A stretch of DNA of 17,175 nucleotides from an uncultured Oscillospiraceae bacterium (lineage in GTDB: Bacteria > Bacillota > Clostridia > Oscillospirales > Acutalibacteraceae), in contig UQSH01000038.1 of NCBI GenBank assembly GCA_900543795.1, positions 1 through 17,175 on the forward strand, given 5' to 3'. Every line of letters starts with the position of its first letter. The stretch's first letter is position 1. The translations under genes and the position numbers were made by a program. Shown in pieces: positions 15,064 to 17,175 of this stretch. Under the pieces are notes generated by a model. That model worked only from the letters and a program-made list of their open reading frames with translations. It searched no databases and was not told where the DNA came from.

Positions 15064-15207
15064 TCTGTACCTATGGTTGCGGGGGCAGGACCGAAAAGCC
15101 TACTCATTATCGAACAATCCACCGGATTGTTCTCCCAATCAGCTTCGCCCTGCTGGCTTGCTTCTTGGAAACTCGTTCGCAGGTTCGATTCCTTTTTATC
15201 ATAATTA
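15064..15207. repeat. Intergenic repeat with tRNA-like ends and a 9-bp palindrome
   Basis: This stretch encodes no credible protein and is flanked by two terminators. Its left part (GGTTGCGGGGGCAGGACC, about 15075-15092) resembles the complement of a tRNA acceptor/T-arm, and its right end (CGCAGGTTCGATTCC, about 15178-15192) resembles a T-arm in the other orientation. In the middle, GAACAATCC-ACC-GGATTGTTC (15112-15132) is a perfect palindrome. I remember similar sequence, often mis-called as short proteins, scattered between genes in Oscillospiraceae-type genomes, but I cannot search for copies here. It could be a tRNA-derived or REP-like repeat or a non-coding RNA. It is not a complete tRNA. 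Confidence 0.5.
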
Positions 15208-15242
15208 TAAAAAACAGACACCGAAACGGCGTCTGTCTTTTT
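15208..15242 (-). terminator. Terminator of the GntR regulator gene
   Basis: On the minus strand ACAGACGCCG (15227-15236) pairs with CGGTGTCTGT (15214-15223), one wobble, loop TTT, then six T (15208-15213). The plus strand also has CTTTTT after the stem, so it may work both ways. Confidence 0.85.
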
Positions 15243-15948
15243 ATGCTTCATAGATCTGCTGAGTACCATTAATGGCCTCTGCTAAATATACATTACTCCA
15301 GCGTTTTGCGCCTTCTTTATCCCGGTTGAGCAGATGCCGGTAGAGCTCCTCCACATTGCTGTGAAGGGCAGCTACTCCGTACTTTTTGCAGAACCGTACC
15401 CAAAGCGCAATACAGGGTACTTTAAAGGAGGTATAAATCAGGGGCAGAATGTGGTTGCCGCCCATCAGCGTCAACTCATGATGAAAACGGAAAGCGATCT
15501 CCGCAGCTTGCGCAGGTAGGGGATGCTCTGCCAGTTGATCTACAAACTTTCCTAACTGCTCTAATTGTGCGTCGCCGGCATTGTCGATAACCCGGTTCAG
15601 GGTCATCTGCTCCAATCCCCAGCGCACTTCTAAAATAGACCTGATCTCCTCTTTGCCCAGCATACCGCCGTTGTAGTCCATGATAGCCATGAGGGTTTCC
15701 ATGTTACCGTCCCGTCGATAGTCCGCTACAAATGCGCCCTGTCTTGGACGCACCTCTAAAAAACCTTGCCGGGCCAGTTCTGTAATACCACCGTTGACCA
15801 CCGCACGGGAGACACCCATAAGCTGGCAGAGTTCCCGCTCTGAGGGAAGTTTCTCTCCCATGGGCAGTTCTCCGGAGAGGATCATTCCCTGCAATTTCTG
15901 TACAAAAAGCTCTTTCAGACTGGGTGCATAAAGCTGTTCAAAATTCAT
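15241..15948 (-). CDS. GntR-family regulator, FadR/FCD type
   Basis: The 235-residue protein has an N-terminal winged helix (about 8-75) with the GntR signature LPSERELCQLMGVSR and wing QGFLEVRPRQGAFV, then an all-helical FCD/FadR-like ligand domain (EEIRSILEVRWGLEQM, FRFHHELTLMGGNHILPL, DKEGAKRWSNVYL). Of the His residues that bind metal in many FCD proteins, only the one in FHHEL is clearly placed; the later two positions appear to be Val and Tyr, so it may bind an organic ligand without metal. I start at ATG 15948, which has AGGAGG (15957-15962) at eight bases; a GTG at 15990 adds 14 residues but lies in the promoter and operator. The gene is divergent from hypB, and a TGGT-N3-ACCA palindrome sits before each gene, suggesting local autoregulation. 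Confidence 0.88.
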   Translation of the reverse strand: MNFEQLYAPSLKELFVQKLQGMILSGELPMGEKLPSERELCQLMGVSRAVVNGGITELARQGFLEVRPRQGAFVADYRRDGNMETLMAIMDYNGGMLGKEEIRSILEVRWGLEQMTLNRVIDNAGDAQLEQLGKFVDQLAEHPLPAQAAEIAFRFHHELTLMGGNHILPLIYTSFKVPCIALWVRFCKKYGVAALHSNVEELYRHLLNRDKEGAKRWSNVYLAEAINGTQQIYEA

Positions 15949-15971
15949 AGCTGGATCCTCCTCGAATGTTC

Positions 15972-15982
15972 TGGTTATACCA
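15972..15982. promoter_or_regulatory. Candidate GntR operator 1 (regulator side)
   Basis: TGGT-TAT-ACCA is a perfect 4-bp inverted repeat with a 3-base centre, just downstream of the predicted regulator transcription start. It overlaps two direct copies of ATACCAC (15977-15983, 15984-15990). GGT/ACC cores with a short centre fit the operator form of FadR-subfamily regulators. Confidence 0.55.
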
Positions 15983-15996
15983 CATACCACGATGTA

Positions 15997-16025
15997 ATTT
16001 TATCATACAATATGTCAAATTTCAA
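15997..16025 (-). promoter_or_regulatory. Promoter of the GntR regulator
   Basis: On the minus strand TTGAAA (16020-16025) and TAAAAT (15997-16002) are 17 bases apart, with TGA before the -10. Transcription would begin near 15990, right at operator 1. Confidence 0.6.
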
Positions 16026-16066
16026 TATGTATTTTTACGACAAAACATAAAATTTCCGGCAATGAA

Positions 16067-16095
16067 TTGACAGATATAGAAAGAAATCTTAAAAT
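16067..16095 (+). promoter_or_regulatory. Promoter of hypB
   Basis: A consensus -35 TTGACA (16067-16072) is followed after 17 bases by TAAAAT (16090-16095). Start near 16102 places the second palindrome about 18 bases into the transcribed region, where a bound repressor could block elongation. A TATAAT lies five bases further on but at 22-base spacing. Confidence 0.65.
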
Positions 16096-16119
16096 ATAAT
16101 AGTAAAAATACCGTTTTCC

Positions 16120-16130
16120 TGGTATGACCA
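16120..16130. promoter_or_regulatory. Candidate GntR operator 2 (hypB side)
   Basis: TGGT-ATG-ACCA matches operator 1 in both arms and spacing; with flanking C and G the arms extend to CTGGT/ACCAG. It ends one base before the hypB ribosome binding site AAAGGAG (16132-16138). Confidence 0.55.
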
Positions 16131-16140
16131 GAAAGGAGCG

Positions 16141-16818
16141 ATGAGTTTGGAAACTGTTAGAATTTTAGAGGTCAAACAAAGTGTTTTTGCCAACAACGAT
16201 GCGCAGGCCGATAAACTGCGTCAGGAGCTGAAAGAGAAAGGCATTTACTTGCTGAATCTCATGTCCTCTCCCGGTAGCGGCAAAACCACTACGCTGACCC
16301 GTTTGATCGCCGCCCTGCAAGATGATTTGAAGATTGGCGTGATGGAGGCGGATATCGACTCTGATGTGGACGCTAAGACCATTGCTGCCACCGGTGCCAA
16401 AGCGATTCAGCTTCACACCGGCGGTATGTGCCACCTGGACGCAGCCATGACCCGTCAAGGTCTGGAAGGCTTGGGCAGAAACGATGTTGATCTGGTGATT
16501 TTGGAGAATGTGGGCAACTTGGTTTGTCCTGCAGAGTTTGATACCGGTGCCGTTGCGAATATGGCAATCCTCTCCGTTCCGGAGGGACATGACAAGCCGC
16601 TGAAGTATCCGCTGATGTTCCAGGTATGCGACACGGTACTGATCAATAAAATTGATGTAGCCCCATATTTCGATTTTGACTTTGAAAAGTGTAGGGAGTA
16701 TATCCATATGCGTAATCCCAAAGCCAAGATTTTCCCCATTTCCGCCAAAACCGGCGAGGGTGTGGAAGCGGTCGCTGCATTTCTGAAAGAAGAAGTGATG
16801 AAATGGAAAGGAGCTTAA
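16141..16818 (+). CDS. hypB: Nickel-insertion GTPase HypB
   Basis: HypB is a SIMIBI-class GTPase that helps deliver Ni2+, usually with HypA, to the active site of [NiFe] hydrogenase. The 225-residue protein has the P-loop SSPGSGKTTT (42-51), MEADIDSD after it, the metal-site TGGMCHLDA (Cys97, His98), ENVGNLVCPAEFDTG (Cys129), the base-specificity NKID (169-172) and SAKTGEG (201-207). It lacks the N-terminal CxxCGC high-affinity nickel site of the E. coli protein, as many HypB proteins do. The start is uncertain: ATG 16141 is only two bases from AAAGGAG, whereas TTG 16147 has eight-base spacing. No hydrogenase or other hyp gene is visible; the partner may lie beyond the right edge. Confidence 0.92.
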   Translation: MSLETVRILEVKQSVFANNDAQADKLRQELKEKGIYLLNLMSSPGSGKTTTLTRLIAALQDDLKIGVMEADIDSDVDAKTIAATGAKAIQLHTGGMCHLDAAMTRQGLEGLGRNDVDLVILENVGNLVCPAEFDTGAVANMAILSVPEGHDKPLKYPLMFQVCDTVLINKIDVAPYFDFDFEKCREYIHMRNPKAKIFPISAKTGEGVEAVAAFLKEEVMKWKGA

Positions 16819-16821
16819 GAA

Positions 16822-17175
16822 ATGGCAGATTACTTAGCTGATTTCTACCCGGATTGGGTAGACAAAGAAGAAAATCCCAGACAGATCATTCTGGAACTTG
16901 GTAAAATGATCACCAACCGGATTCCCGTGAAACTGGGTTTCCAAAAGCTCAACAAGTACGATCCCGAGTACTGGGGTCTTGCTACTCTCTTAACCGACGA
17001 GCAGGCAGAGGTGGCTTTGAAGATGGGTGTGAGAAAGCCCAAAACCATGGAGGATATGGTTAAGCTCACCGGAAAGAGCGAAACAGAGTTGGAAAAGCTC
17101 CTGGGGGATATGTCCTTCAAGGGCATTCTGGAGTACAACTGGGAGAATCCCACCCGCACCAAGCAGTGGGTCCTG
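16822..17175 (+). CDS. N-terminal part of a protein, possibly a multidomain iron-sulfur/flavin oxidoreductase
   Basis: The frame runs open for 118 codons from ATG 16822 to the window edge. AAAGGAG (16807-16813), inside the end of hypB, gives eight-base spacing, and only three bases separate the two genes, so they are co-transcribed. The visible part is soluble. Residues about 70-110 (KPKTMEDMVKLTGKSETELE onwards) resemble a small winged-helix fold, and the following EYNWENPTRTKQWVL looks like the lead-in I associate, from memory, with large 4Fe-4S/FAD oxidoreductases. No cysteine cluster or nucleotide motif is inside the window, so that assignment is tentative. It could be a different nickel- or hydrogenase-linked protein. 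Confidence 0.6.
   Translation, partial: MADYLADFYPDWVDKEENPRQIILELGKMITNRIPVKLGFQKLNKYDPEYWGLATLLTDEQAEVALKMGVRKPKTMEDMVKLTGKSETELEKLLGDMSFKGILEYNWENPTRTKQWVL

Noticed and set aside
15064..15207. A complete tRNA gene
   Set aside because: T-arm-like pieces occur at both ends but no cloverleaf with D-arm and anticodon arm can be drawn.
15042..15272. Several 70-96 codon frames on both strands in the repeat region
   Set aside because: They cross terminators and the palindromic repeat, have no ribosome binding sites, and look like translations of the repeat.
15949..15990. GTG start at 15990 for the GntR regulator
   Set aside because: This would place the coding start in the predicted transcription start and operator, while AGGAGG is correctly spaced for ATG 15948.
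16165..16748. Minus-strand frames of up to 180 codons opposite hypB
   Set aside because: The opposite strand carries all HypB motifs, and the antisense frames have no domain or ribosome binding site support.
1..17175. CRISPR array, insertion sequence, prophage or toxin-antitoxin system
   Set aside because: No regularly spaced direct repeats, transposase or integrase motifs, phage genes or toxin-antitoxin pair were seen.

Overview
The window looks like chromosome from a low-GC Gram-positive bacterium of the Clostridia, most plausibly an Oscillospiraceae/Ruminococcaceae-type gut organism. The grounds are the murA-ftsQ-ftsZ order of a Firmicutes division cluster, strong AGGAGG-type ribosome binding sites, occasional TTG starts, AT-rich intergenic DNA with sigma-A-like promoters, and an intergenic repeat of a kind I remember from that group. 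The taxonomic call is inference; no rRNA or other marker is present.

Layout. (1) Positions 1-3687: the end of a division and cell-wall cluster on the plus strand. It holds murA (TTG start), ftsQ/divIB overlapping murA by 38 bases, then an AT-rich gap with a clear promoter, then ftsZ and a strong terminator. (2) Positions 3688-3964: a gene-free stretch with repeated TTGAAAAC words and a terminator facing the next unit. (3) Positions 3965-10990, all minus strand: three separately promoted units, namely a 72-residue unknown protein followed by a GH38 alpha-mannosidase, an MdoB/OpgB-like phosphoglycerol transferase, and a sialidase-fold lipoprotein with three Asp-boxes. (4) Positions 11135-12279, plus strand: a two-gene short-chain CHR (chromate) transporter pair. 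(5) Positions 12333-14288, minus strand: a GPH-type sugar:cation symporter with a long charged C-terminal tail, converging on the transporter pair at a shared terminator. (6) Positions 14468-14950, plus strand: a small Amidase_6 protein and its terminator. (7) Positions 14978-15240: two minus-facing terminators flanking a tRNA-like, palindrome-containing repeat. (8) Positions 15241-17175: a divergent pair, an FCD/FadR-type GntR regulator (minus) and hypB (plus), with hypB followed by the first 118 codons of another gene.

The mannosidase, sialidase-like lipoprotein and GPH symporter could together serve capture, trimming and uptake of host or dietary glycans, while the phosphoglycerol transferase would decorate surface glycans. 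That link rests on proximity only. In the right-hand block, two matching TGGT-N3-ACCA palindromes, one just in front of each divergent gene, suggest that the GntR protein controls both itself and hypB.

The most notable structural point is a change in base and codon use across the repeat at about 15.06-15.21 kb. Left of it, ftsZ uses CTT/CTC and no CTG for leucine; right of it, hypB is rich in CTG and TTG, and a hand-counted line is 60% GC. This may be a transfer boundary or an assembly join made through the repeat. A second notable point is the phosphoglycerol transferase, whose frame stops at TAG but then continues for 17 lysine/aspartate-rich codons to a TAA. I did not see a clearly unprecedented system. 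The hypB block, the interrupted tail and the small unknown protein are the best leads.
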